Positions 27,397-35,187 of a stretch of 64,000 nucleotides of DNA are shown piece after piece; positions within the stretch are counted from its first letter, which is position 1; each line of letters begins with the position of its first letter. The translations under genes were made by a program, and so were the position numbers. The DNA is taken from NCBI RefSeq assembly GCF_000961885.1, contig NZ_JZKH01000012.1:56751-120750 (forward strand), read 5' to 3'. The stretch comes from Streptomyces rubellomurinus. GTDB lineage: Bacteria; Actinomycetota; Actinomycetes; Streptomycetales; Streptomycetaceae. The notes under the pieces were generated by a model. That model was not told where the DNA came from, did no database searches, and was given only the letters and a program-made list of their open reading frames with translations.

Positions 27397-28341
27397 ATGA
27401 CCACACCGCGTTTCGCCGTCGAGGACGGCCCTGCCATCGATCTTCCGGCCCCGAAGATCACCGAACACGCCATCACCGCCCGCTCCGGCCTGCCGGTGCT
27501 CCTGGGCGGGCTGCTCGGCCTGCTGGCCGGGGCCGGGTCGGTCATCGCCGGAGCCGTCCAACTGTCCTCCGGGAGCAAGGGGGTGGGGATCCCGCTGGCG
27601 ATCGCCGGGCCGGTGCTCGCGGTCACCTCGCTGCTGCTCATGTGCGGGCTCACGGTGGTCTCGCCCGGCGAGGCCCGGGTGGTCCAGCTGCTCGGCCGCT
27701 ACCGCGGCACCATCCGCACCGCCGGCATGACCTGGGTGAACCCGTTCACCAGCCGCCGCCGGATCTCCACCCGGATCCGCAACCACGAGACCGAGACCAC
27801 CAAGGTCAACGACGCGGACGGCAGCCCGATCGAGATGGCCGCCGTCGTCGTCTGGCAGGTCGAGGACACCGCGATGGCGGTGTTCGAGGTGGACGACTAC
27901 ACCGACTTCGTCGCCATCCAGACCGAGACCGCGGTGCGGCACATCGCCAGCAGCTACCCGTACGACTCGCACGGCGAGGACCGGCTGTCGCTGCGCGACG
28001 GCGCGGACGAGGTCGCCCGTCAGCTGTCCGCCGAGATCGCCGCCCGGGTCGCCTCGGCCGGCGTGCGGGTCATCGAGTCCCGCATCACGCGGCTCGCGTA
28101 CGCGCCGGAGGTGGCCCAGGTGATGCTCCAGCGCCAGCAGGCCGGGGCCGTGGTGGCCGCCCGCCGACTGATCGTCGAGGGCGCGGTCGGCATGGTCGAG
28201 GAGGCGCTCGACCGGCTCGCCGAACGCGATGTGGTGGAGTTGGACGAGGAACGCAAGGCCGCGATGGTGAGCAACCTCCTGGTGGTGCTCTGCGGCGACC
28301 GCGGCACCCAGCCCGTCGTGAACACGGGCTCCCTCTACTAG
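27397..28341 (+). CDS. SPFH/Band 7 (flotillin-like) membrane protein, 314 aa
   Basis: Two adjacent hydrophobic segments (residues ~32-55 and 64-85) anchor the protein. The SPFH domain then starts [31 protein letters not shown] and continues through [27 protein letters not shown] and the C-terminal helix [33 protein letters not shown] proteins assemble into membrane microdomain scaffolds. GGGGGGAG lies 8 nt upstream of the ATG. First gene of an operon with an RHH protein and a GPP34 protein, under a palindromic operator. Confidence 0.9.
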   Translation: MTTPRFAVEDGPAIDLPAPKITEHAITARSGLPVLLGGLLGLLAGAGSVIAGAVQLSSGSKGVGIPLAIAGPVLAVTSLLLMCGLTVVSPGEARVVQLLGRYRGTIRTAGMTWVNPFTSRRRISTRIRNHETETTKVNDADGSPIEMAAVVVWQVEDTAMAVFEVDDYTDFVAIQTETAVRHIASSYPYDSHGEDRLSLRDGADEVARQLSAEIAARVASAGVRVIESRITRLAYAPEVAQVMLQRQQAGAVVAARRLIVEGAVGMVEEALDRLAERDVVELDEERKAAMVSNLLVVLCGDRGTQPVVNTGSLY

Positions 28342-28353
28342 TTAGGCGCGGAG

Positions 28354-28581
28354 TTGGCGACGGAACGGAAGAAGCTCCTGCTGCGACTGGATCCTTCGGT
28401 TCACGACGCACTGGCTCGCTGGGCCGCGGACGAACTCCGCAGCACCAACGCCCAGATCGAGTTCCTGCTCCGGAGGGCCCTCAACGAGGCCGGCCGGATG
28501 CCCAGCGGCGCGGCCCGGCTGCCCCGGCGCGGCCGGCCGCCCAAGGAGGGCCCGGACGGCGACGGTTCCGACCCGAGCTGA
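28354..28581 (+). CDS. Small ribbon-helix-helix protein, 75 aa
   Basis: The segment KKLLLRLDPSVHDALARWAADELRSTNAQIEFLLRRALNEAGR has the beta-strand/helix/helix pattern of Arc/MetJ-type DNA-binding proteins; a basic Pro/Gly tail follows. The only in-frame start after the SPFH stop is TTG 28354, 12 bp downstream, with a poorly spaced AGG-rich ribosome binding site. As an operon member behind a 16-bp palindrome it may autoregulate the cluster. It is not accompanied by a recognisable toxin. Confidence 0.75.
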   Translation: MATERKKLLLRLDPSVHDALARWAADELRSTNAQIEFLLRRALNEAGRMPSGAARLPRRGRPPKEGPDGDGSDPS

Positions 28582-28625
28582 CCGGGCCGCTCCACCACCT
28601 TTCGGAGAACTCGGAGGGAGACCGA

Positions 28626-28661
28626 GAGATGCACCGAGAGACGCACCGAGAGATGCACCGG
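28626..28661 (+). repeat. Three tandem 12-bp repeats at the GPP34 start
   Basis: GAGATGCACCGA, GAGACGCACCGA and GAGATGCACCGG run consecutively across the start of the GPP34 gene. They produce two candidate ATG starts 24 bp apart and a repeated MHRETHREMHR N-terminus. Confidence 0.7.
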
Positions 28662-29366
28662 GCGACGTCCCGGGAGACGGACCGCGCGATGGACCTGCCC
28701 GCCAATCTGCCCGAGAAGCTCTACCTGCTGGCCTACGACCCGCGGCGCGGGCGGATGACCGGGTCGCAGAGCCTCAACCTGCTGCTGCAGGCGGCGGCAC
28801 TGACCGAACTGCTGCGCCGGGGGCTGATCCGCGAGGAGGGCCGCACGGCCGTCGCCCGGGTCCGCGAGCCCGCCGCCTCGGCGGGCCTCGACCCGTACAG
28901 CGCACGACTGTTGGGCCGGATCCAGGAGAAGCGCCCGCACAGCTGGGGCTGGTGGATCGGCGGCGCCCGGACCGCCGGACGCGACCAGCACGCCCGCTGG
29001 GTGCGGGACGGCCTCGCCGAGGCCGGCTGGATCGAACTGCACCGGCGCCGGGTGGCCGGGGTGTTCCCGGTCACCCGGATCGCCCCCGGCGACCCCCGGG
29101 TGCGCGCGGCACTGGCCGGCGCCGTCACCGCGGCGCTCAAGAGCCCGCTCAGCCGGGTCGACCCGGCCGACGCGGCCCTGGTCGCCCTGGTCGCCGCCGG
29201 GCGGTTGCGCTCGGCGCTCGACCCCAAGGGCCGCAGCCGGTACCGCGGCCGGATCGAGAAGCTCGCCCCGGCGGCCGGCCCCGTCCCGCAGGCGCTCGGC
29301 CGGGCGCTGGTCGCCCGCGCGGTCGGCCGGGCGCTGGAGGGCGCGGGAGAGGCCGCCGTGGTCTGA
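28629..29366 (+). CDS. GPP34 (GOLPH3/Vps74-like) family protein, 245 aa
   Basis: The GPP34 fold is suggested by NLPEKLYLLAYDPRRGRMTGSQSLNLLLQAAALTELLRRGLIREEGRTAVAR, then the SWGWWIGGARTAGRDQHARWVRDGLAEAGWIELHRRR helical hairpin and the final helices. Eukaryotic relatives bind phosphatidylinositol-4-phosphate on Golgi membranes; the bacterial role is unknown. ATG 28629 follows GGAGGG by about 10 nt; ATG 28653 and 28689 are alternatives. The N-terminus from 28629 contains a repeated MHRE/THRE sequence. Third gene of the SPFH operon. Confidence 0.8.
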   Translation: MHRETHREMHRATSRETDRAMDLPANLPEKLYLLAYDPRRGRMTGSQSLNLLLQAAALTELLRRGLIREEGRTAVARVREPAASAGLDPYSARLLGRIQEKRPHSWGWWIGGARTAGRDQHARWVRDGLAEAGWIELHRRRVAGVFPVTRIAPGDPRVRAALAGAVTAALKSPLSRVDPADAALVALVAAGRLRSALDPKGRSRYRGRIEKLAPAAGPVPQALGRALVARAVGRALEGAGEAAVV

Positions 29367-29502
29367 CGGGCCCTCCGCGGGGGAGACGGCCCGTACGGGG
29401 GAGAGACCGGAGCCCGGTCGCCGAGGAACGGCGGCCGGGCTCCGTGCTGTCCGTCCGCTGCCGGGCCGCCCCGTCCCCGTCCCCGTCCCTGCCCCCGTCC
29501 CC

Positions 29503-29520
29503 ATCAACCGATCGGTTGAT
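29503..29520. promoter_or_regulatory. Perfect 18-bp palindrome upstream of an ABC transporter operon
   Basis: ATCAACCGATCGGTTGAT is fully palindromic, followed 5 bp later by another half-site-like GTCAACCG. It lies 123 bp before the ATP-binding protein gene, in the style of a TetR-family operator. No regulator gene other than the operon's own NarL-type regulator is adjacent. Confidence 0.65.
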
Positions 29521-29642
29521 CACCGGTCAACCGCCGCCGCCAACCCTTCTGACCGGCCGGTCGATCCGCCGCAGGGCCCCCGCGCGGGAAGCTCGTTGCA
29601 GGCCGGGGGAAGCACCCCGGACGAACGGGAGGGAGCGGCGCG

Positions 29643-30548
29643 ATGGCCGTGATCGAGGTGGCGGGACTGCGCAAGGCCTACGGGCGGCGCCAGGTGCTGG
29701 AGGACGTCTCCTTCAGCGTGCAGCGCGGCGAGGTGTTCGGCCTGCTCGGCCCGAACGGCGCCGGCAAGACCACCGCCGTCGAGTGCTGCGAGGGGCTGCG
29801 CCGGGCCGACGCCGGAACCGTCCGGGTCCTCGGCCTGGACCCGCTGCGCGACCGCGCCGCGCTGCGCCCCCGGGTCGGCATCCAGCTCCAGCAGGCGCAG
29901 CTGCAGGGCGCGTTGCGGGTCGGCGAGGCGCTGGAGCTGTACGCCGCCTTCTACCCGAACCCCCGCGACTGGCGGGAGCTGCTGGACGAGTGGGGCCTCG
30001 CCGACCAGGTCCGCACGCCGTTCGACAAGCTCTCCGGCGGGCAGAAGCAGCGGCTGTTCATCGCCCTCGCCCTGATCGGCAACCCCGAGGTGGCGTTCCT
30101 GGACGAGCTGACCACCGCGCTCGACCCGCAGGGCCGGCGCGACACCTGGGAGTTGATCCGCCGGATCCGCGACGAGGGCGTCACGGTGGTGCTGGTCTCG
30201 CACTTCATGGACGAGGTCGAGGCGCTCTGCGACCGGGCCGCCGTGCTCGACGGCGGCCGGATCGTGGCCACCGGCACCCCCGCCGAACTGATCGCCCGCT
30301 CCGGCACCGGCGGCACGCTCGGCTTCCGCCCCACCGCCCCCCTGGACCTCGGCCGGCTGGCCGCGCTGCGCGGGGTCACCGGGGTCGAGGAGCGGGACGG
30401 CCGGATCGAGGTCACCGGCACCGGGGACTTCGCCGACGAGGTCACCGGCCTGCTCGCCCGCGAGGGCATCGTCGTCACCGGTCTGCGGATCCGCGAGCAC
30501 AGCCTCGACGACGCCTACCTCGCCCTCACCCGCCACGACGCCGCCTGA
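29643..30548 (+). CDS. ABC transporter ATP-binding protein, 301 aa
   Basis: Nucleotide-binding subunit of an ABC-2 type exporter. Walker A is GPNGAGKTT, the Q-loop region IQLQQAQLQ, the signature LSGGQKQRLF, Walker B VAFLDELTT and the H-loop VLVSHFMDEVEALCDR. A DrrA-like C-terminal extension ends LRIREHSLDDAYLALT. GGGAGGG precedes the ATG. The permease is encoded 33 bp downstream, and a two-component system completes the operon. Antibiotic or toxic-compound export is the usual role of this class; the substrate is unknown. Confidence 0.93.
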   Translation: MAVIEVAGLRKAYGRRQVLEDVSFSVQRGEVFGLLGPNGAGKTTAVECCEGLRRADAGTVRVLGLDPLRDRAALRPRVGIQLQQAQLQGALRVGEALELYAAFYPNPRDWRELLDEWGLADQVRTPFDKLSGGQKQRLFIALALIGNPEVAFLDELTTALDPQGRRDTWELIRRIRDEGVTVVLVSHFMDEVEALCDRAAVLDGGRIVATGTPAELIARSGTGGTLGFRPTAPLDLGRLAALRGVTGVEERDGRIEVTGTGDFADEVTGLLAREGIVVTGLRIREHSLDDAYLALTRHDAA

Positions 30549-30581
30549 TCCCGCCCGCCCGAGCCGACAAGGACCACCACC

Positions 30582-31379
30582 GTGAGCATCGCCATGACCG
30601 AGACCCGCAGCACCGGCCCCACCCGCCGCACCGCCCCGACCGTCAACGCCGTCCGCCGGCTGGCCGTCGCCGAGGCCCGCCTGTTCCTGCGCGACCCGCT
30701 GACCGCCTTCTTCAGCCTCGGCTTCCCCGTCGCCCTGCTGCTCGTGCTCGGCTCCGTCCCGTCGCTGCGCAAGACCTCGCCGGACATGCACGGCATGAGC
30801 ACCATCCAGCTGTACGCGCCGATCCTCGCCGTCTTCACCCTGATGCTGCTCGGGCTCAACGCGCTGCCCTCACTGCTCGCCGCCTACCGCGAGCGCGGCG
30901 TGCTGCGCCGGATGTCCGCCAGCCCGGTCCGCCCGGCGCTGCTGTTCGGCGCCCTGCTGCCGCTCTACCTGGCCATCGCGGCCGGCTCGGTGCTGCTGGT
31001 GGTGCTCGCCGGGCCGGTGCTCGGGGTCGCGCTGCCGAAGCAGCCGCTGGGCTTCCTGCTGGCCTTCCTGCTCGCCGCCGCCGCGATGCTGTCGGTCGGC
31101 CTGCTGCTCGCCTCGGCCGTCCCCTCCGCCAAGGCCGGCAACGCGGTCGGCGCCCTCGCCTTCTTCCCGATGATGTTCTTCTCGGGGATCTGGCTGCCCC
31201 GCGAGTTCATGCCCGGCTTCCTCAACCGGATCGGCGACTTCACCCCGAGCGGCGCCGCCGTCCAGACCCTCCAGGACTCCTGGAACGGCCACTTCCCGCA
31301 CATCGTGGGCCTGCTCACACTCGCCGCGTACGCGCTGCTCGCCGGCGGTGCGGCTGCCAAGCTGTTCCGGTGGGAATGA
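30582..31379 (+). CDS. ABC-2 type permease, 265 aa
   Basis: Membrane subunit paired with the preceding ATPase. About six transmembrane helices are visible: FFSLGFPVALLLVLGSV, LYAPILAVFTLMLLGLNALPSLL, ALLPLYLAIAAGSVLLVVLAG, FLLAFLLAAAAMLSVGLLLASAV, AVGALAFFPMMFFSGIWLP and IVGLLTLAAYALLAGGAA. The ABC-2 signature region PREFMPGFLNRIGDFTPSGAAVQ is present. The GTG start follows AAGGA. The stop overlaps the kinase start (ATGA). Confidence 0.9.
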   Translation: MSIAMTETRSTGPTRRTAPTVNAVRRLAVAEARLFLRDPLTAFFSLGFPVALLLVLGSVPSLRKTSPDMHGMSTIQLYAPILAVFTLMLLGLNALPSLLAAYRERGVLRRMSASPVRPALLFGALLPLYLAIAAGSVLLVVLAGPVLGVALPKQPLGFLLAFLLAAAAMLSVGLLLASAVPSAKAGNAVGALAFFPMMFFSGIWLPREFMPGFLNRIGDFTPSGAAVQTLQDSWNGHFPHIVGLLTLAAYALLAGGAAAKLFRWE

Positions 31380-32665
31380 TCAAGGAACGGGCCGCCGACG
31401 AGGTGGACCTCGAAGCCTGGCAGGGCCGGTTGCAACGAGCGATCGGCCCGGTCTGCTTCGGCGCGCTGCTCTTCGCCCTGGCCCTGGCCCTCTCCGCGCC
31501 GACCCCGACCTCGCGCTCCGCCGCCGCCGTCCTCCCGGCGGCGGCCGCCGCGTTCCTGTGGCTGGCACTGCGCCTGGTGCTGGACCGGCGGCCCGGCCCG
31601 GACGGCCGCGCCCGGTACGCCGAAGCCCACTTCGCCGTCCTGCTGCTGCTGATCACCGTCCTGGTCCTGGACCACCCGGCCTTCGGCTTCTTCGCCTTCA
31701 CCGGCTGCCTGCAGGCCGTCCGCTACCTGCGCGGCCGGGCCCGCGCGGTCGGGGTGGCCGTCACCACCGTGCCCAGCTCGCTCGCCCAGAGCGGCGGGGT
31801 GGTGCCGCAGACCGCCGCCCAGGTCGGCGGCTTCCTGGCCGTCCTCGCCTTCAACCTGGTCATCGTCGCGGTGCTCGTGACGCTGAGCGAGATCACCGAA
31901 CGGCTGAGCTCCCGCCGCAAGGCCTCCAACGCCGAACTCGCCAAAGCCAACCGGCAGTTGACCGAGATGCTGGCCGAGAACGCCGGACTGCACGCCCAAC
32001 TCCTGGTCCAGGCCCGCGAGGCCGGGGCCGCCGACGAACGCCGCCGGCTCGCCCGCGAACTGCACGACACCGTCGCCCAGGGCCTCGCCGGGATCGTCAC
32101 CCAGCTGCAGGCCGCCGAGGGCGCCCGCGAACAGGACGCCCCGGCCGAGCAGTGGCAGCGCCACCTGGACAACGCCGCCGCGCTCGCCCGCGACAGCCTC
32201 ACCCAGGCTCGCCGGGCCGTCCACGCGCTGCGCCCGATCGAACTGGAACGAGCCGCCCTGCCCGAGGCGCTGGCCGACCTCGCCGAGCAGTGGCGGCGGC
32301 ACAACGACACCGCCGCCGGGCTGACCGTCACCGGCGAGGCCCGGCCGCTGCACCCCGAGGTCGAGGTGACACTGCTGCGGATCGCCCAGGAGTCGCTGGC
32401 CAACGCCGCCAAGTACGCGAAGGCCTCCCGCGTCGGGCTGACCCTGTCGTACATGCCCGGCCTGGTCACCCTGGACGTCCGGGACGACGGCATCGGCTTC
32501 GACCCGGCCGCCGAACCCGCCTCCCGGGCCACCGGCGGCGGCTACGGTCTCGGCCTGATGCGTCGCCGCGCCGAACGGCTCGGCGGGCGGCTCGACCTGG
32601 AGACCGAACCGGGCACCGGCACCACGGTGTCCGCGACCCTGCCGGCGATCAGCATGGAGGAGTAG
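31376..32665 (+). CDS. Sensor histidine kinase, HisKA_3 type, 429 aa
   Basis: Membrane kinase coupled to the ABC transporter. Four to five hydrophobic helices occupy residues 20-180, a coiled coil follows (RRKASNAELAKANRQLTEMLAENAGLHAQL), then the phospho-acceptor box DERRRLARELHDTVAQGL and an HATPase domain with AQESLANAAKYAKA and RDDGIGFDP. ATG 31376 overlaps the permease stop by 4 bp; a GTG 6 bp upstream is possible. Probably senses the transported compound or envelope damage. Confidence 0.88.
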   Translation: MIKERAADEVDLEAWQGRLQRAIGPVCFGALLFALALALSAPTPTSRSAAAVLPAAAAAFLWLALRLVLDRRPGPDGRARYAEAHFAVLLLLITVLVLDHPAFGFFAFTGCLQAVRYLRGRARAVGVAVTTVPSSLAQSGGVVPQTAAQVGGFLAVLAFNLVIVAVLVTLSEITERLSSRRKASNAELAKANRQLTEMLAENAGLHAQLLVQAREAGAADERRRLARELHDTVAQGLAGIVTQLQAAEGAREQDAPAEQWQRHLDNAAALARDSLTQARRAVHALRPIELERAALPEALADLAEQWRRHNDTAAGLTVTGEARPLHPEVEVTLLRIAQESLANAAKYAKASRVGLTLSYMPGLVTLDVRDDGIGFDPAAEPASRATGGGYGLGLMRRRAERLGGRLDLETEPGTGTTVSATLPAISMEE

Positions 32666-32669
32666 AGGC

Positions 32670-33329
32670 GTGGACGGGACGACGATCAGACTGATGCTGG
32701 TGGACGACCACCCCGTGGTCCGGGACGGGCTGCGCGGCATGTTCACCGCCGCCCCCGGCTTCGAGGTGGTCGGCGAGGCCGGCGACGGCGCCGAGGCGCT
32801 GCCGATGATCGCCGCACTGCGGCCCGACGTCGTGCTGATGGACCTGCGGATGCCCCGGATGGACGGCGTCACGACGATCCGCGAGATGGCCGAACGCGGC
32901 CTGCCCGCACGGGTCCTGGTGCTCACCACCTACGACACCGACGCCGACGTGCTGCCCGCCGTCCGGGCCGGGGCCACCGGCTACCTGCTCAAGGACGCGG
33001 CCCGGGACGAGCTGTTCCACGCCGTCCGGGAGGCCGCCCGGGGCGCCTCGGTGATCGCCCCCACCGTCGCCGCCAAACTCCTCGGCCAGGTCCGCGAGCC
33101 CGCCCCCGACCCGGCCCGCGAAGCCCTCAGCCCGCGCGAGGTGGAGGTGCTGCACCTGGTCGCCTCCGGTGCCACCAACCGGGAGGCCGCGGCCCGCCTG
33201 TTCATCAGCGAGGCCACCGTGAAGACCCACCTGATCCACATCTACAGCAAGCTCGACGTCAAGGACCGCGCCTCCGCCGTCGCCGCCGGCTACAACCTCG
33301 GCCTCCTCACCCCCACCCGGCCCCGCTAG
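32670..33329 (+). CDS. Response regulator, NarL/LuxR family, 219 aa
   Basis: The receiver has the acidic pair VDDHPVVRDGL, the phospho-acceptor Asp in DVVLMDLRMPRMDG and the conserved Lys in YLLKDAARDEL. The C-terminal LuxR helix-turn-helix is LSPREVEVLHLVASGATNREAAARLFISEATVKTHLIHIYSKLDVKDR. It starts with GTG 4 bp after the kinase stop, preceded by GGAGGAG in the end of the kinase gene. It could act at the 18-bp palindrome at 29503. Confidence 0.9.
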   Translation: MDGTTIRLMLVDDHPVVRDGLRGMFTAAPGFEVVGEAGDGAEALPMIAALRPDVVLMDLRMPRMDGVTTIREMAERGLPARVLVLTTYDTDADVLPAVRAGATGYLLKDAARDELFHAVREAARGASVIAPTVAAKLLGQVREPAPDPAREALSPREVEVLHLVASGATNREAAARLFISEATVKTHLIHIYSKLDVKDRASAVAAGYNLGLLTPTRPR

Positions 33330-33707
33330 CGGCGCGCCGCCCGTCGCCGGGCTGGGCGGCGAGCCCGGCCCCGGGCCGGGCCGCGTCCGGCCCCGCGCTG
33401 CCGGTCGGCCCGGCAGCGCGGCACCCGGTCTCGTCCCGGTGTCGAGTCGACGGGGCCGGGGCGAGTTTGGCCGCGCGTGCCGGACGGCCCGCCGCCGATG
33501 GCGTACCGGTCTGGCGCACGCCCGGCGCCGGTCGTCCGTCTGCTGCCTCGCGGTCCACCCGTGCCGAGTCAGCCGGTCGGTATCGGGCTGGAGCCTGCTC
33601 GGCCTGGCAGCACGGGCGTCTCGCGGCCGGTGTGTGGCCGACGACCACACGCGCCGGGGCGTCCCCCCGCTTGGCGGGAGTCGGCGGGCACGCCCTAGCC
33701 TGGCGGG
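33330..33707. other. Intergenic region with a terminator hairpin
   Basis: About 380 bp. GCCCGGCC-CCG-GGCCGGGC (33363-33381) is a perfect 8-bp stem shortly after the regulator stop and probably ends the ABC operon. The remainder is lower-bias sequence with only implausible open frames. The 3' end carries the promoter of the next gene. Confidence 0.5.
33696..33701 (+). promoter_or_regulatory. -10 box TAGCCT for a leaderless transcript
   Basis: TAGCCT ends 7 bp before the ATG at 33708, so transcription would start at the A of the start codon. No ribosome binding site fits in between. Confidence 0.5.
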
Positions 33708-34631
33708 ATGCTCGAACCCGTCCTGCTGCCGACTCCGCTGGTGGACTGCACCGACGAGGTGTTCGCCCGCGCGGGGGTGGAGCTGCGGCTCAAGCGCGAC
33801 GACCTGCTCCACCCGGCCGTCCCCGGCAACAAGTGGCGCAAGCTCGCGCCGAACCTGGCCGCGGCGGTCGAGCAGGGCCACACCCGGCTGCTCACCTTCG
33901 GCGGCGCCTACTCCACCCACCTGCGGGCCGTCGCGGCCGCGGCCGCCGCGCTCGGGCTGGAGAGCGTCGGGCTGGTGCGCGGCGCGGAACTGGCCGACCG
34001 GCCGCGCAACTGGTCGCTGCGGGCCGCCGAACGGGCCGGGATGCGGCTGGAGTTCCTGACCCGGGCCGAGTACCGCGAGGCCACCGGCCGGGCGGACGGC
34101 TCCGGGGCTTCCACCGCCACCGCTGATGCGCCGTGGCGCCGCTGGGAGCCCTGCCTGGTGCTCCCCGAGGGCGGTTCCAACGCGCTCGCGGTGACCGGCG
34201 CCGCCACGATCCCGGCCGAGCTGCCCGACCTGGGCGAGCGCGACGTGGTGTGCTGCCCGGTCGGCACCGGCGGCACCCTGGCCGGCATCGCGGCCGGCCT
34301 GCCGCCCGGCGCGCGGGCGCTCGGCGTGGCCGTGCTGCGCGGCGGCGAGGGCTACCTGGAGGCGGAGGTCGCCCGGCTGCACCGGGCCGCCTACGGCCGG
34401 GAGTTCGCGAACTGGCGGATCGACCACGGGCACCACGGCGGCGGCTACGGCCGGGTGCCCGTCGAACTCGCCTCCTTCGCCGCCGAGTTCGAGCAGCGGC
34501 ACGGCGTCCCGGTGGAACTGCGCTACGTCGCCAAGCTACTGGCGGCACTGGCCGACCTGGCCGCCACCGGCGCCTTCCCACCCGGGACCCGGCTGACCGC
34601 CGTGGTCACCGGCCTACCGGACCCTGAGTAG
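33708..34631 (+). CDS. PLP-dependent ACC deaminase/D-cysteine desulfhydrase family protein, 307 aa
   Basis: Fold-type II PLP enzyme. The lysine loop is LKRDDLLHPAVPGNKWRKLAPNL (Lys of GNKWRK). The substrate/PLP loop TFGGAYSTHLRAVAAAAA, LPEGGSNALAVTGA and the phosphate-binding loop PVGTGGTLAGIAAGL are in family order. Members deaminate 1-aminocyclopropane-1-carboxylate or desulfhydrate D-cysteine; the family alone does not decide between them. It appears leaderless and monocistronic, followed by a repeat array. Confidence 0.87.
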   Translation: MLEPVLLPTPLVDCTDEVFARAGVELRLKRDDLLHPAVPGNKWRKLAPNLAAAVEQGHTRLLTFGGAYSTHLRAVAAAAAALGLESVGLVRGAELADRPRNWSLRAAERAGMRLEFLTRAEYREATGRADGSGASTATADAPWRRWEPCLVLPEGGSNALAVTGAATIPAELPDLGERDVVCCPVGTGGTLAGIAAGLPPGARALGVAVLRGGEGYLEAEVARLHRAAYGREFANWRIDHGHHGGGYGRVPVELASFAAEFEQRHGVPVELRYVAKLLAALADLAATGAFPPGTRLTAVVTGLPDPE

Positions 34632-34659
34632 GCCCCACCCGTCCGGGCGGCCCTGGACC

Positions 34660-35160
34660 TGCCGTCACCTCGGCCTCGCGACGCACATGCGGAGAATCTC
34701 CCGGCGCGGTGGCCGGGCGATTCCCCGCTGGGCCCGCGCGCTGCAATCGCGCGCGGGTCTCCGGATCGCAGGGCACGCAGGTCCTTGGCCGGGTGGCCCG
34801 GGAGGTGCCGTGGCCTCTGCCTCGTGACGCGCAAGCTGGTGGCGGCCGGGAGATGCGCCGACGATCGGCCCGCGCCGTAACCGGGCGTGCGCCTCGGGAT
34901 CGCAGGGGCGCCCAGTTCCTCGGCCCGGCGGCGCGCAGGGTGGCGGCCGGGAGATGCGCCGACGATCGGCCCGCGCCGTAACCGCGCGCGGGCCTCGGGA
35001 TCGCAGGGGCGCCCGGTTCCTCGGCCTGGCGGCGCGCAGGCCGTGACGCTTCCTGGCGCGGTGGCCAGGCGATTCTCTGCTGGGCCCGCGCGCTGTCATC
35101 GCGCGCGGGCCGTGGGATCACAGGGGTGCGCAGGCACGTGGGCGGGCGGTCAGGAGACCG
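34660..35160. repeat. Array of four imperfect ~100-bp tandem repeats
   Basis: Two units in the middle (34838-34938 and 34939-35039) have a period of exactly 101 bp and differ at only a few positions. They are flanked by two longer relatives (from 34708 and from 35060) that resemble each other more than the middle pair, giving an A-B-B-A' order. Every unit contains a CCCGCG...CGCGGG inverted repeat followed by GATCGCAGGG or a variant. No convincing gene spans the array, and it fills the gap between the PLP enzyme and the LCP protein. Confidence 0.85.
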
Positions 35161-35187
35161 CCGCCCGGCATGCGCCCGTGCCGCCGG

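Noticed and set aside
28354..28581. Toxin-antitoxin antitoxin interpretation of the RHH protein
   Set aside because: No toxin-sized neighbour exists; the flanking genes encode SPFH and GPP34 proteins. A regulatory role is more economical.
34606..35121. Minus-strand 171-codon and 144-codon frames through the repeat array
   Set aside because: The proteins are Arg/Pro/Ala-rich and arise from the DNA repeats. They lack a ribosome binding site and any similarity to a family, so the array is described as repeats.
34660..35160. CRISPR array interpretation of the ~100-bp repeats
   Set aside because: Units are contiguous, imperfect and much longer than CRISPR repeats, have no unique spacers, and no cas genes are nearby.
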